Assembly (NCBI RefSeq): GCF_048323755.1
Contig: NZ_JBLWFS010000011.1
Span: 62,001-126,000, forward strand
Direction: 5' to 3'
Origin: Alkalihalobacterium sp048323755
Lineage (GTDB): Bacteria; Bacillota; Bacilli; Bacillales; Bacillaceae_F
Length of the DNA stretch: 64,000 nt
Positions within the stretch are counted from its first letter, which is position 1. Every line of letters begins with the position of its first letter. Shown one piece after another: positions 35,223 through 43,892 of this stretch. The notes beneath the pieces are model-generated. The model did no database searches. It was not told where the DNA came from and worked only from the letters and a program-made list of their open reading frames with translations. The position numbers were made by a program, and so were the translations under genes.

Positions 35223-36656
35223 CTAACGTTTGCCAATCTCTTCAGCGATTAGCTTGTTAACCATTGGCGGGTTGGCTTTTCCTTTTGTTTCTTTCATCAC
35301 TTGACCGACTAAGAAACCAATCGCTTTTTGTTTCCCTGCTTTAAAGTCGTCTACAGATTGTTGGTTACTATCAAGAATGGCGACAACGATGCTGCGCAAT
35401 TCTCCTTCATCTGAAATTTGTACGAGTCCTTTTTCTTTTACGATGGTTTCTGGATCGCCACCATTTTCGATCATTTCTTTAAAGACCGTTTTAGCAATCT
35501 TCGATGAGATCGTCCCTTTTTCAATCAAAGCAATCATTTTTGTAAGGTTTTCCGACGTTAATGGTACATCCGTAATTTCTTTGTTATTCGAATTTAGATA
35601 CGCTGATACATCACCCATCAACCAATTGGCCACTTGTTTTGCATCGCCACCTTGAGCCAATGTTTGTTCAAAGAAATCTGACATCGCCTTTGAAGCCGTT
35701 AATACTTGTGCGTCGTACTCTGAAAGGTTTAGCTCAGCTATATAACGAACTTGACGCTCGTGAGGAAGCTCTGGGATTTGGTTGCGAACACGCTCTTTCC
35801 ATTCCTCGTCAATAAAAATAGATACGAGGTCTGGGTCTGGGAAGTAACGGTAGTCGTCCGATCCTTCCTTTACACGCATTAAGATCGTTTCTTTCTTTCC
35901 ATCATCCCAACGGCGAGTTTCCTGATTTAATACATTCCCTTCCAACAGTTCTCTCTCTTGACGAATTTCTTCATACGCTAGTCCTTTTTGAACGTTAGCA
36001 AATGAGTTTAAATTTTTAAGCTCCGTTTTTGTACCAAATTCTATTTGTCCAAATGGGCGAAGGGAAATGTTTGCATCACAACGTAATGATCCTTCTTCCA
36101 TTTTACAGTCGGAGACTTCTGTATATTCAAGGATCGCTTTCAATTTTTCTAGGTAAGCATAAGCTTCTTCTGGTGTACGGATATCAGGCTCCGATACAAT
36201 TTCAATTAACGGTGTTCCCACACGGTTAAAGTCAACTAACGAATAGTCCCCGTACTCTGAGTGTGTGAGTTTCCCTGCGTCCTCTTCAAGGTGAATCCGT
36301 GTGATCCCGATCGTTTTCTTTTCTCCGTTCACTTCTATTTCGATAGATCCGTGTTCTCCAATCGGTTTATCAAACTGAGAAATTTGATAAGCTTTTGGAC
36401 TGTCTGGGTAGAAGTAATTTTTCCGATCAAACTTCGTTTCTTCTGCGATTTCACAATTTAACGCTATCGCTGCTCGCATAGCATATTCAACAGCTTGCTT
36501 ATTTAATACTGGCAGTACTCCTGGATGTCCTAAACAGATAGGACATGTGTGTGTATTCGGCGGGGCACCAAACTCAGTCGAACAGCCACAAAAGATTTTT
36601 GATTTTGTCTTTAACTCAACGTGGACTTCTAATCCAATTACCGTTTCGAATTTCAT
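35223..36656 (-). CDS. gatB: Asp-tRNA(Asn)/Glu-tRNA(Gln) amidotransferase subunit B
   Basis: 477 residues. GatB binds the misacylated tRNA and phosphorylates its side chain before amidation by GatA. The start ETVIGLEVHVELKTKSKIFC, the zinc-binding pattern CGCS...CPICLGHPG, and KAYQISQFDKPI are diagnostic; the C-terminal YqeY-like domain is complete. AGGGGGG precedes the ATG. It is the last gene of gatC-gatA-gatB. Confidence 0.97.
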   Translation of the reverse strand: MKFETVIGLEVHVELKTKSKIFCGCSTEFGAPPNTHTCPICLGHPGVLPVLNKQAVEYAMRAAIALNCEIAEETKFDRKNYFYPDSPKAYQISQFDKPIGEHGSIEIEVNGEKKTIGITRIHLEEDAGKLTHSEYGDYSLVDFNRVGTPLIEIVSEPDIRTPEEAYAYLEKLKAILEYTEVSDCKMEEGSLRCDANISLRPFGQIEFGTKTELKNLNSFANVQKGLAYEEIRQERELLEGNVLNQETRRWDDGKKETILMRVKEGSDDYRYFPDPDLVSIFIDEEWKERVRNQIPELPHERQVRYIAELNLSEYDAQVLTASKAMSDFFEQTLAQGGDAKQVANWLMGDVSAYLNSNNKEITDVPLTSENLTKMIALIEKGTISSKIAKTVFKEMIENGGDPETIVKEKGLVQISDEGELRSIVVAILDSNQQSVDDFKAGKQKAIGFLVGQVMKETKGKANPPMVNKLIAEEIGKR

Positions 36657-36670
36657 TTGTTTATCCCCCC

Positions 36671-38131
36671 TTAAAGTTCCGGTTTCGCTTTATGATGTTC
36701 TGTCGCTTGCTCATAGGCATGAGCTACACGGTAGACTGTATCTTCATCAAAATGCTTTCCGATAATTTGTAATCCGATTGGCATTCCATTTTCCCCTAAG
36801 CCACATGGAACCGATATAGCGGGTACACCTGCTAAGTTCACTGGAATCGTTAAAATATCGTTTGCATACATGGTTAATGGATCATTGATTTTTTCACCAA
36901 TTTTAAATGCCGTTGTCGGTGCTGTTGGTCCAATGATCACATCATAGTTCTCAAACACATCTTCAAAGTCTTTTTTGATTAATGTACGAACCTTTTGAGC
37001 TTTCTTATAGTAAGCATCATAATAGCCTGAGCTTAGTGCATACGTTCCAAGCATAATACGGCGTTTGACTTCATCACCAAAGCCTTTACTTCGTGTTTCT
37101 TTATACATTTCAATTAAGTTTGCAGCATTATCTGAACGTACACCATAGCGTACACCGTCAAAACGAGCTAAATTAGCAGAAGCCTCAGAAGAAGCAAGTA
37201 AATAGTACGTAGCAACCGCATATTTAGAATGAGGTAAAGACACCTCTTCCCAAGTAGCGCCCATTCCTTCAAGGACTTTTAGTGACTCTAGAATACGGTT
37301 TTTAACATCTTCGTTAACACCTTCAGCCAAATATTCTTTTGGCACAGCAATTCTTAATCCTTTTACTTCACCTGTCAGCGCTGACAGGTAATCGGATGTT
37401 TCTACATTCGCTGAAGTAGAATCCATTTTGTCATAGCCTGCTAACACTTGAAGTACTAATGCATTATCTTCAACCGATCGCGTAATCGGACCGATTTGAT
37501 CTAGAGAAGATGCAAAAGCAACGAGTCCAAAACGAGAAACACGTCCGTACGTTGGTTTGAGTCCAACTACTCCACAATAGGATGCAGGTTGACGGATCGA
37601 TCCTCCAGTATCCGAACCTAATGAGAAGACAACTTCTCCAGCCGCTACAGATGCGGCAGAACCTCCACTAGAACCACCAGGGACGTAATCGGTGTTCCAT
37701 GGATTTCTTGTATTAAAAAATCCTGAGTTTTCCGTAGAAGACCCCATCGCAAATTCATCCATATTTAACTTACCGATTGTTACAGATTGAGCTCCTTGTA
37801 AATGCTCAATGACAGTCGCATTATGCATCGGTTCAAAATTAGCTAATAATTTACTTGAACATGTAGTCGTTAACCCTCTTGTGACGATATTATCTTTGAT
37901 ACCTGCTGGAATTCCAAAAAGGAGGCCTCTTTTATCATTTGAACTGAGTGCCTCATCTAATGTTTTTGCATGATTTCTTGCTTTTTCCTCGTCTAACGTT
38001 ATAAATGCCTTAACTTTCTCATCAACAGCTTGAATTCTGTCGTAAGAGGCATTAACGAGTTCTGAAACTGATACTTCTTTATTACGTAAACGATTATGTA
38101 TTTCTGAAATACTTCCTTCTAATGGTGACAT
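36671..38131 (-). CDS. gatA: Asp-tRNA(Asn)/Glu-tRNA(Gln) amidotransferase subunit A
   Basis: Glutamine amidase subunit of 486 residues that supplies ammonia. The amidase signature GGSSGGSAASVAAGEV and SDTGGSIRQPA hold the Ser-cisSer part of the catalytic triad, with the lysine in GIKDNIV. It starts 13 bases after gatC and is followed by gatB 14 bases later. AGGAGGGG precedes the ATG. Confidence 0.97.
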   Translation of the reverse strand: MSPLEGSISEIHNRLRNKEVSVSELVNASYDRIQAVDEKVKAFITLDEEKARNHAKTLDEALSSNDKRGLLFGIPAGIKDNIVTRGLTTTCSSKLLANFEPMHNATVIEHLQGAQSVTIGKLNMDEFAMGSSTENSGFFNTRNPWNTDYVPGGSSGGSAASVAAGEVVFSLGSDTGGSIRQPASYCGVVGLKPTYGRVSRFGLVAFASSLDQIGPITRSVEDNALVLQVLAGYDKMDSTSANVETSDYLSALTGEVKGLRIAVPKEYLAEGVNEDVKNRILESLKVLEGMGATWEEVSLPHSKYAVATYYLLASSEASANLARFDGVRYGVRSDNAANLIEMYKETRSKGFGDEVKRRIMLGTYALSSGYYDAYYKKAQKVRTLIKKDFEDVFENYDVIIGPTAPTTAFKIGEKINDPLTMYANDILTIPVNLAGVPAISVPCGLGENGMPIGLQIIGKHFDEDTVYRVAHAYEQATEHHKAKPEL

Positions 38132-38144
38132 TTATACCCCTCCT

Positions 38145-38435
38145 CTACTCAAGGATCGACGGAACTTTAACTTGTCCATCCTGCTCATCTGGTGCGTTCT
38201 TTAATACTTCTTCCCTCGGTAACGATTGTTTTACCTCATCTTCACGCAATACATTTCTCACATCTAATACATGTGTTGTCGCTTCAATACCATCTGTATC
38301 TAACTCATTTAGTTGCTCAGCAAATGAGATAATTGCATCAAGTTGTTTTGTAAACATCTCGGCTTCTTCCTCTGTCACTGATAAGCGTGCTAAGTTCGCG
38401 ACATGTTTCACCTCGTCTTTTGTGATACGTGCCAT
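38145..38435 (-). CDS. gatC: Asp-tRNA(Asn)/Glu-tRNA(Gln) amidotransferase subunit C
   Basis: Small stabilising subunit, 96 residues from ATG 38435, which follows GGAGG. The start MARITKDEVKHVANLARL and LREDEVKQSLPREEVLKNAP are typical. A longer frame to 38531 is an artefact of an open upstream frame. First gene of the gatCAB operon. Confidence 0.95.
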   Translation of the reverse strand: MARITKDEVKHVANLARLSVTEEEAEMFTKQLDAIISFAEQLNELDTDGIEATTHVLDVRNVLREDEVKQSLPREEVLKNAPDEQDGQVKVPSILE

Positions 38436-38610
38436 CCTTCCACCTCCAAAATCGTTCATTTTTACAATAAATAGATCATACCAAATTACGCTGTAATAGG
38501 CAATAAACCCCATTATAACAAGACTTGACAAATTATCGAAATATTACGGAAAGTATTAAGGTTTCTATCTTCCACTGGATCAAGTCTTTAATTGCTTTCA
38601 ATTAAATAAA

Positions 38611-38645
38611 AAACCTTGAGGATAGTAGAATTATCCTCAAGGTTT
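38611..38645 (-). terminator. Terminator of the proline symporter gene
   Basis: AAACCTTGAGGATA (38611-38624) pairs with TATCCTCAAGGTTT (38632-38645), a 14-bp perfect stem; on the minus strand TTTTTTATTT continues from it. Confidence 0.9.
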
Positions 38646-38702
38646 GCTTGATTGATTAACCCATAAAAAATTCTAAAACGAGTCAGTATGCCAGAGCTTC
38701 TG

Positions 38703-40220
38703 TTATAATCTAGCTCGCTCAAACTCTTCTTGAATCTCTTGATTAGGTACCTTGCCTAGTAAACTAACAACTACAATCGCAATGACAGCAAAGATAAACC
38801 CTGGAACGATTTCATAGAGCCCAAACGGAATAATCGCTTCTGATTGCGGCAGTGGCGTTCCATCCGGACCATTTGGAGGTGTTGATAAGAGATCCCATAC
38901 TACAACCGTAATTCCCCCCGTAAGCATACCAGCAAGAGCACCATTGCGTGTCATCCTTTTCCAGAATAAAGAGAAAATGATCAGTGGTCCGAATGCTGCG
39001 CCAAACCCTGCCCAAGCATAACCAACTAAATTTAATACGGAATTATTCGGATTGTAGGCGAGGATAATGGCGATCACTGCAATAGCAACAACACCTAATC
39101 TCCCAACCCAAACAAGCTCTTTTTCTGAAGCACTCTTTCGGATCATGCCTTTATAAAAATCTTCAGCTAAAGCACTTGATGAAACAAGTAACTGCGAATC
39201 AATTGTACTCATAATCGCAGCTAGTATAGCAGCAAGAAGGAAACCAGCTACCCAAGGATCAAATAAAACTTGAGTAAATAAGATAAATACCGTTTCATGA
39301 GCCCCTGCTGAAATGGCTGCTTCTGGCCCGTTCATCGAAAAATAAGCGATTCCAACAAAGCCTGTGAAAATGGCTCCAAATAAAGCGAGAACCATCCACG
39401 TCATTCCAATAAAGCGGGCTTTTGGAATTTCCTTTACTGATTTTACAGCCATGAACCTCGTTATGATATGAGGTTGACCAAAGTAACCTAATCCCCAAGC
39501 TAACAACGAAATGACACCCAGTATCGTAGCTCCTTGGAACGCATCTAAATAGGCAGGATCAATTTCACCGACAGCATTTAGCGTTGATTGCCAACCACCT
39601 AATTTAGATATAGCAACAACCGGAACAATAATTAATGCAAGAAACATTAATATCCCTTGAAAAAAATCTGTCCAACTAACCGCTAAAAAACCACCTAAAA
39701 AGGTGTAAGAAATGATAACAATTGCACCAATCCAAAGTGCTTGTGTGTAAGTCATTCCAAAAGAAGCTTCAAACAACAACGCGCCCCCCACAAGTCCTGC
39801 TGATGTATAAAAAGCAAAAAACAGCAAGATAACTAGGGCTGACACCACTCGAAGGATCTTTGATTTGTCATGAAATCGATTTTCAAAGAAGTCTGGTAGA
39901 GTGATAGAATCATTAGCGACTTCTGTATACTTTCTTAAGCGAGCAGCAACATACTGCCAGTTTAGATACGCACCAATTGCAAGGCCTACCGCTATCCAGA
40001 TTTCACCCATTCCACCGATATAAAGGGCACCTGGCAAACCTAAAAGCAACCAACTACTCATATCCGAAGCACCCGCACTTAATGCAGCAACACTTCCACT
40101 AAGCCTGCGACCACCCAACACGTAGTCAGATAGATTGTTAGTTAAACGATAAGCGATAATTCCAATGACCAACATTCCAACAAGATAAATGATAAACGTA
40201 AATAACGTTGCAACCTCCAA
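38703..40220 (-). CDS. putP: Sodium/proline symporter (PutP/OpuE type)
   Basis: Solute:sodium symporter with 13 membrane helices, 505 residues. It has the family features SAGASDMSSWLLLGLPGA near helix 2, the GLGYFGQPHIITRFMA segment and AAIMSTIDSQLLVSSSAL in helix 8, as in PutP and OpuE. B. subtilis has the osmotically controlled proline importer opuE beside gatC, so the position favours OpuE; a catabolic PutP role is the alternative. The TTG start is preceded by AGGAGA, which lies in the end of a 34-codon gene. Confidence 0.9.
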   Translation of the reverse strand: MEVATLFTFIIYLVGMLVIGIIAYRLTNNLSDYVLGGRRLSGSVAALSAGASDMSSWLLLGLPGALYIGGMGEIWIAVGLAIGAYLNWQYVAARLRKYTEVANDSITLPDFFENRFHDKSKILRVVSALVILLFFAFYTSAGLVGGALLFEASFGMTYTQALWIGAIVIISYTFLGGFLAVSWTDFFQGILMFLALIIVPVVAISKLGGWQSTLNAVGEIDPAYLDAFQGATILGVISLLAWGLGYFGQPHIITRFMAVKSVKEIPKARFIGMTWMVLALFGAIFTGFVGIAYFSMNGPEAAISAGAHETVFILFTQVLFDPWVAGFLLAAILAAIMSTIDSQLLVSSSALAEDFYKGMIRKSASEKELVWVGRLGVVAIAVIAIILAYNPNNSVLNLVGYAWAGFGAAFGPLIIFSLFWKRMTRNGALAGMLTGGITVVVWDLLSTPPNGPDGTPLPQSEAIIPFGLYEIVPGFIFAVIAIVVVSLLGKVPNQEIQEEFERARL

Positions 40221-40222
40221 AG

Positions 40223-40327
40223 TTATTCTCTCCTTTCTTTAATCAAACTTACCAATGAAAAAACAATTAATAAAAGCATTGGAACCCAAAGTAAAACAGA
40301 TGTAGCCAACGTTAATTGATGTTCCAT
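40223..40327 (-). CDS. 34-residue membrane peptide encoded just upstream of the proline symporter
   Basis: Translated by hand: it starts MEHQLTLATSVLLWVPMLLL, has a single hydrophobic helix, and ends in a basic tail, KERRE. AAGGGAGGTG lies before the ATG. Its stop is two bases before the symporter TTG, and the symporter ribosome binding site is inside its last codons, so translation is coupled. Very small single-helix proteins accompany several sodium:solute symporters as accessory subunits; that function here is inferred. Confidence 0.75.
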   Translation of the reverse strand: MEHQLTLATSVLLWVPMLLLIVFSLVSLIKERRE

Positions 40328-40511
40328 TCCTACACCTCCCTTTATGCAAAATCTATGCATCAAACGTCCTAACAATGTTCAAAATATCTTCAATTTTCTT
40401 TTAATAACTCCATTCTAATTGAATTGAGTCGCTCTTTTTACGTTAACACATTATAGATGTACGAACATTTAAATGATTATTACATCATCTAAACAAAAAT
40501 GGATATTAAGA

Positions 40512-40536
40512 GACCAAATCATTATGCGATTTGGTC
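40512..40536 (-). terminator. Likely terminator of camS
   Basis: GACCAAATC (40512-40520) pairs with GATTTGGTC (40528-40536), about 78 bases after the camS stop. TCTTAATATCC follows on the minus strand, a weak T-run. Confidence 0.55.
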
Positions 40537-40613
40537 TGCTAATTAATAAGCTATTTGGAATGATCCTCCACCAACATGGAACTACTTAGTCCACAACTAC
40601 CTTTGGAAATGAT

Positions 40614-41786
40614 TTATCTGTAAATGTGGATAAACGGGTCTTCATTCGGATTACGAACAATAAGGGCCTCTTGTCCAGATACAGATGTGATATACACTTG
40701 TATTTTTAAGTTACTTGGAAAACGTTGCGCAATTCGGTCAGCCGAAAATTGTGTAAGTGCAATGATTTCAGCCTTCCCTTGGAAACGGATCGGGATTTCA
40801 ATCGTCAGTTCTGTAAGCTGCTCATCTTTATAAAACCCTTTACCTACGACCCCCACATAGTTATCAAAGAAATCATTAATTTCTTCTTTAAACTTTAAGA
40901 AACGTTCCGCATCATTTCGCTGTTCATTGTTTGCAAGAGTAGAAGGGTAAAAATAGTACTTCTGATTAATCGGTTGCCATTTATCCACTTGGCGTTGTGG
41001 TTCAGCAATTCCCTTCATGATGAAACTACCTGGTACAATGGCTTCTCGTTTTTCTTCTTGAAATAGTGCGATGATAATTGGAACATTTTCTAACGCTCCT
41101 TCTTCACGATTAGGCAAACGCAAACGAGAAACGATTTCTTCGGCCATTCGCTTTCCTTCAGCCTCCATTTTTTTCTCATTAATATCAACTTCGTATCGAT
41201 AAATTCTTCCTTGATCATCATAAATACGATAGTTATACACCTTATTCATAGAAAGGCCAATGACCACTCCGCCTAATTCTAGCTGGCCGTTTGCATTTTC
41301 TACTAAATAATTATGTTCTAGTATATGAGACAAATAACGAGGTTGGTCCTCTTCTTGGTCCCTTAACGTGTCCCCTGATCCGAGAGGTGGATTTAGTCCT
41401 AGAGGATTATCCTCTTCGTGATTTCGCATTAACCAATTATTCAGTTCATTACGAGAAATAAACTGGCCTTCCCTAAAGAAATACTTTTCTGGATCGAATC
41501 TTTCGTTAGCCAGCTCCATTAAACCTAATTCAAGTTGTTCGATATCAAGACGATTGTATACGACGGCATTACTAAAGCCTCTGCCTTCACCATGAGTATA
41601 GGAACCATCATACAGAACACTTCGATAGTAGTTTTCAGGTGTGTACACTTCCGGGCTCAATTCAACAATTTGGTCTTCCCCATGTTCTTCCTCTTCTATT
41701 AACTGCTCCTCTGGCTGTAAAAAAGGCAAACAACCTGACAAAAAGATGACGCTACAAAGAGCAATCGGTATCGCTCGTTTTATCAT
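40614..41786 (-). CDS. camS: CamS/YerH-family sex pheromone lipoprotein
   Basis: Secreted lipoprotein of 390 residues. The signal peptide ends in FLSGC, so Cys19 is the lipidated residue. The remainder is the CamS domain, including LNPPLGSGDTLRDQEEDQPR and GGVVIGLSMN. In some staphylococci the processed signal peptide gives an enterococcal pheromone; the role of the mature domain is unknown. I took ATG 41786, eight bases after AGGAG; a GTG at 41795 and an ATG at 41792 overlap or crowd that site. It follows ligA as in B. subtilis (yerH). Confidence 0.9.
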   Translation of the reverse strand: MIKRAIPIALCSVIFLSGCLPFLQPEEQLIEEEEHGEDQIVELSPEVYTPENYYRSVLYDGSYTHGEGRGFSNAVVYNRLDIEQLELGLMELANERFDPEKYFFREGQFISRNELNNWLMRNHEEDNPLGLNPPLGSGDTLRDQEEDQPRYLSHILEHNYLVENANGQLELGGVVIGLSMNKVYNYRIYDDQGRIYRYEVDINEKKMEAEGKRMAEEIVSRLRLPNREEGALENVPIIIALFQEEKREAIVPGSFIMKGIAEPQRQVDKWQPINQKYYFYPSTLANNEQRNDAERFLKFKEEINDFFDNYVGVVGKGFYKDEQLTELTIEIPIRFQGKAEIIALTQFSADRIAQRFPSNLKIQVYITSVSGQEALIVRNPNEDPFIHIYR

Positions 41787-41812
41787 CTTCATCACTCCTA
41801 CTCCGTATTAAA

Positions 41813-41846
41813 CCTCCTCTTAAACAAACGTTTATTTAAGAGGAGG
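41813..41846 (-). other. Hairpin between ligA and camS
   Basis: CCTCCTCTTAAA (41813-41824) pairs with TTTAAGAGGAGG (41835-41846), 12 bp, between the ligA stop and the camS start. No T-run follows in the minus direction, so it may only partly terminate or may stabilise ligA mRNA. Confidence 0.5.
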
Positions 41847-41864
41847 ATTATTGATCTAACCTTA

Positions 41865-43877
41865 CTAGTTAGCCGTTTCTTCAATGAATTGTTCTTCACT
41901 CCAAACCGTAATCCCTAATTCCTGTGCTTTCGCTAATTTGGAGCCTGCATCTTCCCCAACAATCACTAAATCCGTTTTTTTACTGACACTTCCAGTTATT
42001 TTTCCACCTAGAGCTTCGATCTTTTCTTTTGCTTCATCTCTGGTTAACTGAGCTAGTTTCCCCGTAAGTACAACTGTTTTACCTAAGAACGGGCTTTCCT
42101 GAACGTCTTCAGCAGACGGTAGCTTTGGCCCTTTATATGTCATACTCACACCGAGTTCATTTAGCTCGTTAATTAATTCGATCACTTCTTCCTGCTCAAA
42201 GTAATTCACGATTGAATTGGCCATTTTTTCACCAATTTCATTAACCGCTTTCAGTGTTTCGTAATCAGCTAATTGAAGTGCCTCGATCGTTTCAAAGTGC
42301 ATTGCTAATGTTTTCGCTGCTTTTGCACCTACAAAACGGATTCCTAAACCAAATAGTAATTTTTCCAGTGAGTTTTCTTTTGTCGCTTCGATAGCACTGA
42401 GTAAGTTATCAACCGATTTCTCGCCCATTCTTTCAAGTTGCAACAATTGCTCTCTCTTTAACTTATATAAATCAGCAACATCTTCAACAAGCCCTTCAGC
42501 GAAAAGTTGGGCAATCACTCGTTCTCCTAGTCCATCAATATTCATAGCGTTTCGAGAAACAAAATGAGTTAGCCCTTCGCGAATTTGCGCTGGACACTTC
42601 GGGTTAATACAGCGTAAAGCTACTTCACCCTCGAGTCGGACAAGTTCACTTTCACATTCAGGACACTGTGTCGGCATATGAAAGTCTTGCTCTTCTCCTG
42701 TTCGTAATTCAAGTAATACGTTAACGACCTCTGGGATGATGTCCCCTGCTTTTTTCACAACAACAGAGTCACCGATTTTAATATCTTTTTCCCGGATTAA
42801 GTCTTCATTGTGCAATGAAGCTCTCTTCACAGTAGTACCAGCAACTGTTACCGGCTCTAAAATTGCTGTCGGAGTGACTACTCCCGTCCGGCCAACATTC
42901 AAATCAATCCCAATTAACTTTGTGACCACTTCTTCTGCTGGAAATTTATAAGCGATCGCCCAACGGGGACTTTTCGCAGTAAATCCTAACGTTATCTGTT
43001 GATCAAGTTCATCAACTTTAATTACAATACCGTCAATTTCATATGGTAAGTCTGGTCTTTTCTCTACCCAGCTTTTAACATATTCAATGACTTCATCGAT
43101 GTTTCTACAATGACGGCTTTCCTGATTAATCTTTAACCCTAAATCTTGTATATAATTTAATGCTTGATGATGGGAAGTAATCTGATCATTTTCGATGCGA
43201 CCGAGTGAATAGAGAAAAAGATCAAGATTACGTTTTGCTGCTATTTTTGGGTCTAGTTGACGTAGTGAACCAGCTGCTGCATTTCTAGGGTTGGCAAACT
43301 TTTCTTCTCCAGCAGCCTCTTTTGCCTCGTTCAACTTTTCAAATGATCGTTTCGGCATAAAGGCTTCGCCGCGAACTTCTAAAGTCACTTCTTCCTTTAG
43401 TCGCAATGGTATCGAACGGATCGTTTTCAAGTTTTGTGTAATGTCTTCCCCGACAGAACCATCTCCACGAGTCGCTCCACGAATGAATTTTCCTTGTTCA
43501 TATTTAAGTGAAACAGCTAGTCCATCTATTTTTAATTCACAGCTATATGTTGGTTCAGCCTCGTTTAGACCTTGTTTAACTCGACGATCAAAATCGCGTA
43601 AATCCTCTTCATTAAACGCATTTCCTAAGCTTAACATAGGTACATCATGTTGTACCTTATTAAAAAATGGTAACGGTTCTCCCCCAACTCGGACGGTTGG
43701 AGAGTCATCGGTTATAAGCTCTGGATGTTTTTCTTCTAGAGAGACAAGTTCTTGCATTAATTGGTCATATTCTGCATCAGAAACGATTGGCTTGTCTAGT
43801 ACATAGTAATGATGACCATATTCATTTAGAAGCTCTCTTAATTGATCAATCCGAGATTTCGCTTCATGCTTTTCCAT
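41865..43877 (-). CDS. ligA: NAD-dependent DNA ligase LigA
   Basis: Essential replication ligase, 670 residues. The N-terminal Ia domain includes GHHYYVLDKPIVSDAEYD; the adenylated lysine is Lys116 in CELKIDGLAVSLKY. The zinc finger is CPECES...CINPKCPAQ, followed by the helix-hairpin-helix region and a BRCT domain at about 590-670. GAAAGGA precedes the ATG. pcrA ends 15 bases upstream, so the two are co-transcribed, as in B. subtilis. Confidence 0.97.
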   Translation of the reverse strand: MEKHEAKSRIDQLRELLNEYGHHYYVLDKPIVSDAEYDQLMQELVSLEEKHPELITDDSPTVRVGGEPLPFFNKVQHDVPMLSLGNAFNEEDLRDFDRRVKQGLNEAEPTYSCELKIDGLAVSLKYEQGKFIRGATRGDGSVGEDITQNLKTIRSIPLRLKEEVTLEVRGEAFMPKRSFEKLNEAKEAAGEEKFANPRNAAAGSLRQLDPKIAAKRNLDLFLYSLGRIENDQITSHHQALNYIQDLGLKINQESRHCRNIDEVIEYVKSWVEKRPDLPYEIDGIVIKVDELDQQITLGFTAKSPRWAIAYKFPAEEVVTKLIGIDLNVGRTGVVTPTAILEPVTVAGTTVKRASLHNEDLIREKDIKIGDSVVVKKAGDIIPEVVNVLLELRTGEEQDFHMPTQCPECESELVRLEGEVALRCINPKCPAQIREGLTHFVSRNAMNIDGLGERVIAQLFAEGLVEDVADLYKLKREQLLQLERMGEKSVDNLLSAIEATKENSLEKLLFGLGIRFVGAKAAKTLAMHFETIEALQLADYETLKAVNEIGEKMANSIVNYFEQEEVIELINELNELGVSMTYKGPKLPSAEDVQESPFLGKTVVLTGKLAQLTRDEAKEKIEALGGKITGSVSKKTDLVIVGEDAGSKLAKAQELGITVWSEEQFIEETAN

Positions 43878-43892
43878 GTGATCGTCCTTTCA

